Source: a bacterium (GTDB lineage: Bacteria > Patescibacteriota > Minisyncoccia > UBA6257 > 02-FULL-45-10c). From it: a DNA stretch of 27,479 nt. The notes beneath the pieces are model-generated. The model did not search any database. It had not been told where the DNA came from and saw nothing but the letters and a program-made list of their open reading frames with translations. Shown one piece after another: positions 6,096 to 12,214 of this stretch (the stretch's first letter is position 1; every line of letters starts with the position of its first letter). The stretch is from NCBI GenBank assembly GCA_030646555.1, contig JAUSKP010000012.1:1-27479 (forward strand), in the 5' to 3' direction. A program made the translations under genes and the position numbers.

Positions 6096-6767
6096 GTTTA
6101 AAATTTTACTTACTGCTTTCCAAACTTTTTCGTGAACCGCGTCAATTGATAATAATTTACCATTTTCCACGCATTCAACCAATTGAAAGTCCTTGGGAAA
6201 AATTTCTGCTATTTCTAAATATACCATTTCCGCATGCTCTAAATGCTTTAAATTCCCCTCGTGAATATCACGCTTCTCTCCTGCGGCATATCCTCCTTTA
6301 TTTTGTTTGCTCGCAAATTCTTGAGCAGTTTTAGCCGGAACATGCAAAACGATATTAAGATCAGGTTTGGGAATTCCAAAAATATTATATTCCAAGTCAT
6401 AAAGCCAATTAAAATATTTCAGTCTCTCCTTTTTATCTTCAATTTTTGCGCCTTGATGCCCCATATTGGATCCTACATAGCGATTAGAAAATACAGTTTT
6501 CCCTTCAGCGAGAGCCTTATTGATTGCGGGGGCAACATCAAATCTGTCTATCGCATAAAAAAGCGACGCTTTGTACGGACCAACTTCCTCGGCCGTTCCA
6601 TAATGTCCCGCTAAATATTCTTTAACAAAATATGATGATGGCTTATCATATTGAGGGAAATCAAAAAGAGCAAGCGGCGATTCCACGCGCAAAACCAATT
6701 TTTCAAATTGAGTTGTCTTGCCGGAACCGTCGGTTCCTTCTATTACAATAAATTTTCCTTTTTCCAT
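6084..6767 (-). CDS. tmk: Thymidylate kinase (dTMP kinase)
   Basis: Phosphorylates dTMP to dTDP for DNA synthesis. It has 227 residues, close to the family norm. The N-terminal P-loop is FIVIEGTDGSGKTTQ (residues 6-20). LALFDFPQYDKPSS carries the family FPxY-type segment. AIDRFDVAPAINKAL and VFSNRYVGSNMGHQGA give the DR[FY] and RY motifs that bind dTMP. Near residue 140 PDLNIVLHVP is the usual pre-lid strand, and the lid region follows (RDIHEGNLKHL). The last four residues and the stop lie inside the adjacent inverted-repeat element, so the original C-terminus may have been slightly different. ATG 6767 follows GGGGGA, which overlaps the predicted transcription start. gatB is downstream on the same strand. 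Confidence 0.93.
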   Translation of the reverse strand: MEKGKFIVIEGTDGSGKTTQFEKLVLRVESPLALFDFPQYDKPSSYFVKEYLAGHYGTAEEVGPYKASLFYAIDRFDVAPAINKALAEGKTVFSNRYVGSNMGHQGAKIEDKKERLKYFNWLYDLEYNIFGIPKPDLNIVLHVPAKTAQEFASKQNKGGYAAGEKRDIHEGNLKHLEHAEMVYLEIAEIFPKDFQLVECVENGKLLSIDAVHEKVWKAVSKILNGNL

Positions 6768-6778
6768 ATATCCCCCTG

Positions 6779-6787
6779 ATTATATCA
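6779..6787 (-). promoter_or_regulatory. Extended -10 box of tmk
   Basis: TGATATAAT reads from 6787 to 6779 on the minus strand, with no convincing -35. The ATG is 11 bases downstream, giving a 5' leader of only about five bases that falls within GGGGGAT. Confidence 0.5.
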
Positions 6788-6899
6788 AAAAAGCTCTTCA
6801 ATTATAATCCCAAAAAATAATTTGCAAATTTCTAAAAAAGGTATAGTTTAATATTAGAACGTTTAAATAATTTGACAGGTTCGCCATAAAGGAGAAAAT

Positions 6900-7118
6900 A
6901 TGCCCGAAAAGAAAAAATACTCCATAGAGCAGTGCTTGCTGGCTATTCGCAGTGATCCAAACAGCTCGGACGGCTTTAAGGACGAACAAGTTTGGAAAAT
7001 ATTCCTGGACACGGAAATAGGATCAGAAAAAGACATCCCGACCCTTACCAGCGAACTGGCTTTCTGGAGAAAGAACTTAATGGACAGATACTGCGAAGAA
7101 ATTTCAAAAAATAGATAA
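6900..7118 (+). CDS. Small hypothetical protein, first of a three-gene cluster
   Basis: The gene encodes 72 residues. It is hydrophilic, rich in charged residues and mostly helical by eye, with two cysteines (Q-C-L near residue 12 and Y-C-E near residue 65). It begins MPEKKKY and ends EEISKNR. There is no signal peptide, membrane segment or motif that I recognise. The Shine-Dalgarno sequence AAAGGAGA lies directly upstream. Twelve bases separate its stop from the ATG of the next gene, so the three genes at 6900-7800 are probably one transcript ending at the 7811 terminator. The cluster is the only plus-strand block between 4 and 27 kb. Confidence 0.72.
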   Translation: MPEKKKYSIEQCLLAIRSDPNSSDGFKDEQVWKIFLDTEIGSEKDIPTLTSELAFWRKNLMDRYCEEISKNR

Positions 7119-7130
7119 AAAGGAGGCGCT

Positions 7131-7454
7131 ATGCCAGAAAGAGTTTTAATTTTCGGCAAGCTTGAGGACATTATTTTTGTTAATAACGCAGAAATAAAGC
7201 TACTGCAAGATAAAATTGGCGCGCTTTTCGATGAGCTGCATGATCCAGAAGATTGCGCATTATACAACCAACATAGCGGGTGCCGCGGCTGCGCAAATCA
7301 AAAACAATGTGAAGAGGCGGCCAAATCTTACTACGTGAAAAAGGGAGAACTACAAGAAGAGATAAATAAGAAATACGCAAAAATAATTATCCTGCTTCAC
7401 GAAATAGATTTTCGTGACCGAGGACTACCCAAGAAGAACCGAATAGAGAAATAA
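7131..7454 (+). CDS. Small four-Cys protein, tandem paralogue 1
   Basis: The gene encodes 107 residues. It starts MPERVLIFGKLEDIIF, matching the next gene almost perfectly. A four-cysteine motif C42-x8-C51-x2-C54-x5-C60 (EDC...GCRGC...QC) could bind zinc or an iron-sulfur cluster. It is flanked by two helices and followed by a Lys/Glu-rich helix ending LLHEIDF. The Shine-Dalgarno sequence is very strong (AAGGAGG, then CGCT, then ATG) and is duplicated with the gene. I do not recognise the family. The metal-binding idea is inference from cysteine spacing. Confidence 0.8.
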   Translation: MPERVLIFGKLEDIIFVNNAEIKLLQDKIGALFDELHDPEDCALYNQHSGCRGCANQKQCEEAAKSYYVKKGELQEEINKKYAKIIILLHEIDFRDRGLPKKNRIEK

Positions 7455-7467
7455 ACAAGGAGGCGCT

Positions 7468-7800
7468 ATGCCAGAAAGAGTTTTGGTTTTCGGCAAGCTT
7501 GAAGATATTATTTTTCTCAAAGAATGGCAAGCGAAGCTAATATGGGATAAAATTGATAAAATTAACAACCCATTTCCAGTTTCAACTCCGGAAGAGTGCA
7601 GATTCTATTCTGATGGTGATAATGCCGGTTGCTGTGGTTGCGATTTTGAAAACGATTGTGACAAAAATCGCAAAAAATACAGCGCAGAAATAAAGATGCT
7701 TGAAAACGAGAAAGAGGGACTGAATCATGAATTGATCCTTCTCTGGCACGAACTGCATTTCCATGAACAGGCATTATACGATAAAAGAATCATAAAATAG
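7468..7800 (+). CDS. Small four-Cys protein, tandem paralogue 2
   Basis: The gene encodes 110 residues and is clearly paralogous to its upstream neighbour. It shares the start MPERVLVFGKLEDIIF and a cysteine motif C44-x10-C55-x2-C58-x5-C64 (EEC...GCCGC...DC, with an extra Cys56), with a similar C-terminal helix ending LWHELHF. The DNA around the start (AAGGAGGCGCTATGCCAGAA and onward) is nearly identical in both copies while the rest has diverged. This implies either a fairly old duplication with a conserved N-terminus, or gene conversion at the 5' end. A strong terminator follows 10 bases after the stop. Confidence 0.8.
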   Translation: MPERVLVFGKLEDIIFLKEWQAKLIWDKIDKINNPFPVSTPEECRFYSDGDNAGCCGCDFENDCDKNRKKYSAEIKMLENEKEGLNHELILLWHELHFHEQALYDKRIIK

Positions 7801-7810
7801 TTAAAACTAA

Positions 7811-7850
7811 AACCCCCTCACTCTGTTAAGAGTGAGGGGGTTCTTTTTTT
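7811..7850. terminator. Bidirectional terminator between the four-Cys cluster and rplK
   Basis: A perfect 14 bp stem (AACCCCCTCACTCT at 7811-7824, AGAGTGAGGGGGTT at 7829-7842) with loop GTTA is followed by C and seven T. It overlaps the end of rplK. A near copy of the stem occurs at 26791-26817. Confidence 0.92.
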
Positions 7851-8277
7851 ATTTCTCAACCACTTCTATACCCATATTCCTTGCAGTGCCTTCTATAATT
7901 CTCATCGCGGCATCTATATCATAAGCATTCAAGTCCGGCATCTTTCTTTCAGCGATCTTTCTTACATCTTCCCTGGTCACCTTTCCAACTTTCGTGGTCA
8001 AAGGATTGGCTGATCCCTTTTCAATACCAGCCGCCTTTTTCAACAAAGCAGAAGCTGGAGGGGTTTTAAGTATAAAATCAAAAGTCCTGTCGTCATAAAC
8101 AGTAATTTCGGCCGGAACCACATCGCCGATCATATCCTTAGTGGCATCATTGAATTTCTTGCAGAAATCCTGAATGTTCACGCCGTGGGGGCCCAAAGCA
8201 GTACCTACCGGAGGGGCTGGATTAGCTTTGCCGGCTTCTAATTGTAATTTTAATTTTGTTTTAATAGATTTTGCCAT
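7849..8277 (-). CDS. rplK: 50S ribosomal protein L11
   Basis: L11 binds 23S rRNA at the GTPase-associated centre. It has 142 residues, the normal length. It starts MAKSIKTKLKLQLEAGKANP, followed by PPVGTALGPHGVNIQDFCKKF (cut here into its parts: PPVG, ALGPHG, VNI, FCKKFN). The C-terminal RNA-binding domain carries KVTREDVRKIAERKMPDLN and ends IIEGTARNMGIEV. It is the last gene of the gyrB-secE-nusG-rplK run. The usual next gene, rplA (L1), does not follow; the next gene is on the other strand behind a strong terminator. There is no clear Shine-Dalgarno sequence at the ATG. Confidence 0.96.
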   Translation of the reverse strand: MAKSIKTKLKLQLEAGKANPAPPVGTALGPHGVNIQDFCKKFNDATKDMIGDVVPAEITVYDDRTFDFILKTPPASALLKKAAGIEKGSANPLTTKVGKVTREDVRKIAERKMPDLNAYDIDAAMRIIEGTARNMGIEVVEK

Positions 8278-8305
8278 ATAAATAGTTATTAGTTTTAGCG
8301 ATTAG

Positions 8306-8331
8306 CGCGGACAAGAGGTAAATTATCCGCG
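8306..8331 (-). other. Hairpin between nusG and rplK
   Basis: CGCGGACAA (8306-8314) pairs with TTATCCGCG (8323-8331) over nine positions, one of them a G-T wobble on one strand. There is no T run, so it is not a classical terminator. It could be a processing site or a regulatory leader of rplK. Confidence 0.35.
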
Positions 8332-8338
8332 TTAAATT

Positions 8339-8923
8339 TTATAGTTTCTTTATCTGTAATGAGTCCAGCTCAACCGCAGTATCTCTTCCGAAAATAGGAA
8401 CAAGGACTTTTATTTTGCCCCTTTCCTCGTCTACACCGGAAACTTTGACATCGTAATCTTTAAACGGCCCATCCGTAATCTTCACCATATCGCCAACGAC
8501 AACATCAACTTTAAACTTAGTTTCCTTGCTGCCCATACGCGACATCAAAACATCAATTTCTTCTTTTGAAAGCGGGACTGGCGTGGTGGAATCGGGACCG
8601 ACAAAACCTGTAACTCTCGGGGTGTTTCTGACCACGTACCAAGAATCTTCGGTTAGAATCATATCTACCAAGACGTATCCGGGATAAATTTTTTCTTCAA
8701 CCGTTTTTCTCTTTCCATTTTTAATTTTAACTTTTGTTTCTTTAGGAACCAAAATATTAAAAATCTTGTCGTCCATAGACAATGAATCAACTCTCTGTTT
8801 TAAATAACGGGTAACCGCATCTTCGTAGCCTGAATAAGTATGCACGGCATACCAATGTCTCTCTTTCTTTTCTTCTTTCGCTTTTTCTCCGCCGGTTGAA
8901 GAACTGCCTTTTTTAAATTCCAT
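8339..8923 (-). CDS. nusG: Transcription termination/antitermination protein NusG
   Basis: NusG binds RNA polymerase and couples it to the ribosome or to Rho. It has 194 residues. After a charged N-terminal extension of about 20 residues comes the NGN domain: HWYAVHTYSGYEDAVTRYL, then IYPGYVLVDM, then VRNTPRVTGFVG. The C-terminal KOW domain (from about residue 140) reads GDMVKITDGPFKDYDVKV. It lies 15 bases downstream of secE, the classic gene order. The ATG lacks a Shine-Dalgarno sequence. The bases before it (CAACCCCTAAACAAAATG) resemble the terminal repeat of the 5830-6095 element. Confidence 0.96.
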   Translation of the reverse strand: MEFKKGSSSTGGEKAKEEKKERHWYAVHTYSGYEDAVTRYLKQRVDSLSMDDKIFNILVPKETKVKIKNGKRKTVEEKIYPGYVLVDMILTEDSWYVVRNTPRVTGFVGPDSTTPVPLSKEEIDVLMSRMGSKETKFKVDVVVGDMVKITDGPFKDYDVKVSGVDEERGKIKVLVPIFGRDTAVELDSLQIKKL

Positions 8924-8938
8924 TTTGTTTAGGGGTTG

Positions 8939-9121
8939 CTATATAAATAATTCTAATGCCTTAGTAAATATATAATCCAAAATTCCTAAGTAGGCGGAGA
9001 CTCCCAGTGAAATAAAAATAACAACAAGCGTGAGCTTATTTACGGTTGATGTGGTGGGCCATTCCACTCTTCTAATTTCTTGCCTTGATTCCTGAATGAA
9101 AGCTAAAAATTTTGAAAACAT
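8939..9121 (-). CDS. secE: Preprotein translocase subunit SecE
   Basis: The small essential subunit of the SecYEG channel in the inner membrane, 60 residues. It has the short single-membrane-span form: an amphipathic N-terminal helix with the conserved motif EIRRVEWPT (residues about 15-23), then one membrane segment LTLVVIFISLGVSAYLGI. Its position between gyrB and nusG on the same strand supports the call. gyrB ends 50 bases upstream. I see no tRNA-Trp gene, which often precedes secE in other bacteria. Confidence 0.95.
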   Translation of the reverse strand: MFSKFLAFIQESRQEIRRVEWPTTSTVNKLTLVVIFISLGVSAYLGILDYIFTKALELFI

Positions 9122-9171
9122 ATATTTAAGTTAGTCTGAATAATTTAACATAAAAAACTAAAGGTGTCTAG

Positions 9172-11151
9172 CTATATATCTATATTTTTAACCGACAGGG
9201 CGTGCGCCTGAATGAAGTTCTTGCGAGGCTCAACATCGTCACCCATCAAAATATCAAACATTTTGTCCGCCGCTGTAGCGTCTTCTATGTTAACTTTCTT
9301 TAAAATTCTATTGCCGGGATTCATAGTTGTTTCCCAAAGCTGTTCCGGGTTCATTTCACCAAGACCCTTATATCTTTGAATGCCTATCTTTTCATCGCCC
9401 TTCTTCGTCATTTCTTTAACCATCTTATCTTTTTCCGCGTCGCTATAAACATAATTAAACTCATTGCCTTTTTGCAGCCTATAAAGAGGCGGCTGGGCTA
9501 TATAAAGATAGCCACTCTCAATAACCTGGGGCAAATACCTATAAAACAGCGTCAGGAGGAGCGTTCTGATGTGCGCGCCATCAACGTCGGCATCGGTCAT
9601 TAGAACAACCTTGTGATAGCGAATTTTAGTGATATCAAAAGATTCAGCGATGGCGGTGCCTAAAGCCACAACTAAAGACTTAATTTCTTTATTAAGAAGC
9701 ATCTTATCTATTCTTGATTTTTCCACATTCAAGATCTTTCCTCTTAAAGGCAAAATGGCTTGGGTTCTCCTGTCTCTTCCCTGCTTGGCGCTGCCGCCGG
9801 CGCTATCACCCTCAACGATAAATAATTCTGAATCTTCTGGATTCCTGGAACTGCAATCGGATAATTTTCCAGGCAAGGTTAAACCTTCCAAAACTCCTTT
9901 TCTTAAGACGGTTTCGCGGGCAGCCTTAGCCGCTTTTCTGGCCTTTGCGGCTAGCATGCATTTTTCTATAACTCTTCTGCCATCAGATCCGAATCTTTCC
10001 AAATATTCTTTAAGCGCTTCACCAACAACAACTTCAACGGCGGTCCTGGCTTCGGTATTGCCAAGCCTGGCTTTTGTTTGGCCTTCAAATTGAGGCTCTC
10101 TAATTTTAACGGAAACAATCGCGGTCAAACCCTCGCGAACATCATCGCCCGTTAAATTTTCATCAGCTCCTTTCAAGTATCCCTCCTTTTTAGCAAAATC
10201 ATTAAGCACCCTAGTCAAAGCCGAACGAAATCCCGTCAAATGAGTGCCGCCATCCGGGGTGTGAATGTTGTTGGCAAAACTTAATTCTGAAATTTCTAAT
10301 TCATCATTATAAACAAAAGATGCCTCAACTCCGATATTTTCATATTCCTTTTCAATATAGAAAGGCTGATCTTGGAGTTTTTTAGATGTCTCGCTCAGAT
10401 ATTTTATAAAAGATAAAATGCCTCCGTCAAACTGAAAACAATTATAATAAATAGGCGCTTTCCTGGAATCAATTATTTCTATTTTTACGCCCTTGGTCAA
10501 AAAGGCCTGCTGGCGCAAATGATCAACAATCCTTTTCCTGTCAAATTCGGTAACTTTAAAAATTTCCGGATCAGGCTGAAATGTTTGTTTTGTACCGACT
10601 CTTTCGCATTTGCCTGACTTCCTTACTTTATATTGAGGTTTGCCCTGTTTATATTCTTGCTCATAAAGACCACCATCTCTGCAGACCTCGGCCTTCATCC
10701 ACGAAGACAAAGCGCAAACAACGGAAACGCCCACGCCGTGCAAACCTCCGGAAACTTTATAAGACTCTCCGCCGAATTTACCGCCGGCGTGGAGCGTGGT
10801 CATAACTGTTTCCAAGGCAGATTTTTTTGTTTGCTTATGAATTTCAACCGGAATACCGCGACCGTCATCAGAAACAGAAACTTTATTGTCCGGCAATAAT
10901 TCAACACGGATATTTTTAGCATATCCGCCCATAGCTTCATCAATGCAGTTGTCTACAACCTCCCAAACTAAATGATGAAGACCCTCAATTCCGGTGGAAC
11001 CAATATACATTCCGGGCCTTTTTCTGACCGGTTCAAGACCCTCTAAAACATAAATATCTTTGGCTGTATAGGATGGGGCTTGTTTTGCTTTTTCCTCCTT
11101 GCCCGCCATAGCTTTAGCGACGGAGGGTTCTTTTTTTATGTCTTTTGCCAT
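9172..11151 (-). CDS. gyrB: DNA gyrase subunit B
   Basis: The ATPase subunit of DNA gyrase, which introduces negative supercoils. It has 659 residues from ATG 11151; the frame extends upstream to 11178 but that reading is less likely. The GHKL ATPase domain has EVVDNCIDEAM (Asn for Mg-ATP), DDGRGIPVE and GLHGVGVSVV. The TOPRIM domain carries FIVEGDSAGGSA and LMTDADVDGAHIRTLLL. QRYKGLGEMNPEQLWETTM and the ending DDVEPRKNFI are typical of GyrB. ParE is the main alternative but fits less well. The N-terminal extension before YTAKDIYVLEGLE contains a palindromic repeat (encoding PSVAKAMAGK), which probably explains its length. Upstream is a possible long leader with a terminator-like hairpin. Confidence 0.95.
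   Translation of the reverse strand: MAKDIKKEPSVAKAMAGKEEKAKQAPSYTAKDIYVLEGLEPVRKRPGMYIGSTGIEGLHHLVWEVVDNCIDEAMGGYAKNIRVELLPDNKVSVSDDGRGIPVEIHKQTKKSALETVMTTLHAGGKFGGESYKVSGGLHGVGVSVVCALSSWMKAEVCRDGGLYEQEYKQGKPQYKVRKSGKCERVGTKQTFQPDPEIFKVTEFDRKRIVDHLRQQAFLTKGVKIEIIDSRKAPIYYNCFQFDGGILSFIKYLSETSKKLQDQPFYIEKEYENIGVEASFVYNDELEISELSFANNIHTPDGGTHLTGFRSALTRVLNDFAKKEGYLKGADENLTGDDVREGLTAIVSVKIREPQFEGQTKARLGNTEARTAVEVVVGEALKEYLERFGSDGRRVIEKCMLAAKARKAAKAARETVLRKGVLEGLTLPGKLSDCSSRNPEDSELFIVEGDSAGGSAKQGRDRRTQAILPLRGKILNVEKSRIDKMLLNKEIKSLVVALGTAIAESFDITKIRYHKVVLMTDADVDGAHIRTLLLTLFYRYLPQVIESGYLYIAQPPLYRLQKGNEFNYVYSDAEKDKMVKEMTKKGDEKIGIQRYKGLGEMNPEQLWETTMNPGNRILKKVNIEDATAADKMFDILMGDDVEPRKNFIQAHALSVKNIDI
11099..11127. 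repeat. Palindromic repeat in frame at the gyrB N-terminus
   Basis: The minus strand reads CCCTCCGTCGC, then TAAAGCTATGGCGGGCAA. This matches the gatB repeat at 4691-4717 (TTCGCTAAAGCTATGG, CGGGCAAG) but in the opposite orientation relative to the reading frame, so the residues encoded differ (PSVAKAMAGK). Confidence 0.6.
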
Positions 11152-11201
11152 AGTGTATTTTATCCCACACTTATACATAAGTAAGGGACTTTCGCAAAAT
11201 T

Positions 11202-11224
11202 AAAAAAGCTAAAGTGGCTTTTTT
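11202..11224 (-). promoter_or_regulatory. Terminator-like hairpin in the gyrB leader
   Basis: AAAAAAGC (11202-11209) pairs with GCTTTTTT (11217-11224), loop of seven bases, with T runs on either side. It lies between the candidate promoter at 11256-11285 and the gyrB start. It could act as an attenuator; only two of its eight pairs are G-C, so it may be weak. Confidence 0.35.
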
Positions 11225-11255
11225 ATTATGATAATTTAGTTATTTTTATACCTGA

Positions 11256-11285
11256 ATTATAGCACAAAAACACCCTAAAATTCAA
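11256..11285 (-). promoter_or_regulatory. Extended -10 promoter upstream of gyrB
   Basis: On the minus strand TTGAAT (11285-11280) is followed after 18 bases by TATAAT (11261-11256) with TGC directly before it. The predicted start near 11249 gives a leader of about 98 bases to ATG 11151. Confidence 0.6.
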
Positions 11286-11287
11286 AC

Positions 11288-11318
11288 AAAAAAACAGGCT
11301 TATTTAGCCTGTTTTTTA
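11288..11318 (-). terminator. Terminator after the HAD phosphatase gene
   Basis: AAAAAACAGGCT (11289-11300) pairs with AGCCTGTTTTTT (11306-11317), five-base loop, with T runs in both directions. It begins 11 bases beyond the stop at 11329. Confidence 0.88.
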
Positions 11319-11328
11319 CACTGATCTT

Positions 11329-12069
11329 TTATTGATTCTTGTAATGAATAAAATCAAATTTCTTTATGTCATAAACTATATTTTTTCGCTCTACAACTAT
11401 TCTCCAACCATGCTTTTTAGCATGATCAACTAATATTCCGTCCGGATTAAAAGCTATCGGCTTGCCAACCAATTCCAGCATAGAAATATCCGTGGCGCTG
11501 TCGCCAACCGCCACGGAATTTTTCCAATCGGGGCTTATCCCTAGTTCGTCCACGATCTTCATAAGCAGCCTGCTTTTATTATTGTAGCTGTCTCTTTGCG
11601 CAAATTCACCAGTAAACAAACCTTTTTCTATTTTGAGGGCCGTTCCAAAGGCCATATCAAATCCTAAATGCTTGGCGAAATCTTTCACCATAAACACCGG
11701 CGAGCCGGAAATAGCAATAAGATAATATCCGTCCTTTTTTAGATCCTCCACCAGGTCTCTTGTAAATCTGTAAACTTTCTTTTTTTGCCTGTCCATTACC
11801 ACTTTTCCAATCTTCAAAACATCTTTGCTTTTGCATCCGACAATATGCTTAAAATAAACCTCGGCAACTTTATTTATATAAGTATCATAATTTGCAATGC
11901 GATTAAGCCATGCGTGATAATCATCTTCAATTTCCTGATGGGCCTTTTTTAAAAATATACCCTCCTTCACCAAACCATTCACCAGCTCAATTAAAAGCGA
12001 AGAGCGAAAAATAGTGCCGTCTATATCAAATGCGGCTATCTTAACTTTTTTATTTTTTATTTTTGTCAT
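11329..12069 (-). CDS. HAD superfamily hydrolase, subfamily IB (SerB-like phosphatase)
   Basis: The gene encodes 246 residues. HAD motif I is AAFDIDGTIFRSS (nucleophile Asp and acid Asp, residues about 13-17). Motif II is IAISGSP near residue 128. The conserved lysine lies in NNKSRLLMKI. Motif III/IV is SVAVGDSATDISMLE near residue 195. The helical cap between motifs I and II is typical of subfamily IB, which includes phosphoserine phosphatase. The substrate cannot be told from sequence. Its ATG is the last trinucleotide of the inverted-repeat element at 12068-12185, and there is no Shine-Dalgarno sequence. A possible extended -10 box (TGATAGAAT, 12199-12191) would make the element the whole 5' leader. 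The M23 peptidase gene precedes it on the same strand. Confidence 0.87.
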   Translation of the reverse strand: MTKIKNKKVKIAAFDIDGTIFRSSLLIELVNGLVKEGIFLKKAHQEIEDDYHAWLNRIANYDTYINKVAEVYFKHIVGCKSKDVLKIGKVVMDRQKKKVYRFTRDLVEDLKKDGYYLIAISGSPVFMVKDFAKHLGFDMAFGTALKIEKGLFTGEFAQRDSYNNKSRLLMKIVDELGISPDWKNSVAVGDSATDISMLELVGKPIAFNPDGILVDHAKKHGWRIVVERKNIVYDIKKFDFIHYKNQ

Positions 12070-12185
12070 ACCGGGTCAGTAGAAATTCGATAATTATTAT
12101 CTATTTTCGACTTAATTTATATTCTGCTTCTTTTGCTGGGTAATGAATTTTCCCTGCCTGCCGGCAGGCAGGACTGCCCAGCATA
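12068..12185 (-). mobile_element. Inverted-repeat element abutting the HAD gene start codon, carrying a nested palindrome
   Basis: The end next to the gene reads ATCGAATTTCTACTGACCCGG, then TATG, on the minus strand. It is identical to the end of the element at 25075-25213. The far end reads TATGCTGGGCAG, then GGAAAATTCAT. It matches the far end of the 25 kb element (TATGCCAGGCAG, TGAAAATTCGAT) once a 20 bp palindrome made of CCTGCC/GGCAGG units (12149-12172) is removed. So this copy has a second repeat inserted in its terminal repeat. TA occurs at both outer ends. Confidence 0.65.
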
Positions 12186-12190
12186 CCTAT

Positions 12191-12199
12191 ATTCTATCA
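12191..12199 (-). promoter_or_regulatory. Candidate extended -10 box for the HAD gene
   Basis: TGATAGAAT reads from 12199 to 12191, with no convincing -35. The predicted start near 12184 coincides with the outer end of the inverted-repeat element. Confidence 0.4.
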
Positions 12200-12214
12200 A
12201 ATATAAGATTAATT

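Noticed and set aside
9122..9171. tRNA-Trp or other tRNA gene before secE
   Set aside because: The 50-base gap is too short and shows no cloverleaf or TTCGA-type arm. No tRNA was found elsewhere in the window either.
9629..10093. A 154-codon open frame opposite gyrB
   Set aside because: It is an antisense shadow of the conserved TOPRIM coding region, with no ribosome-binding site.
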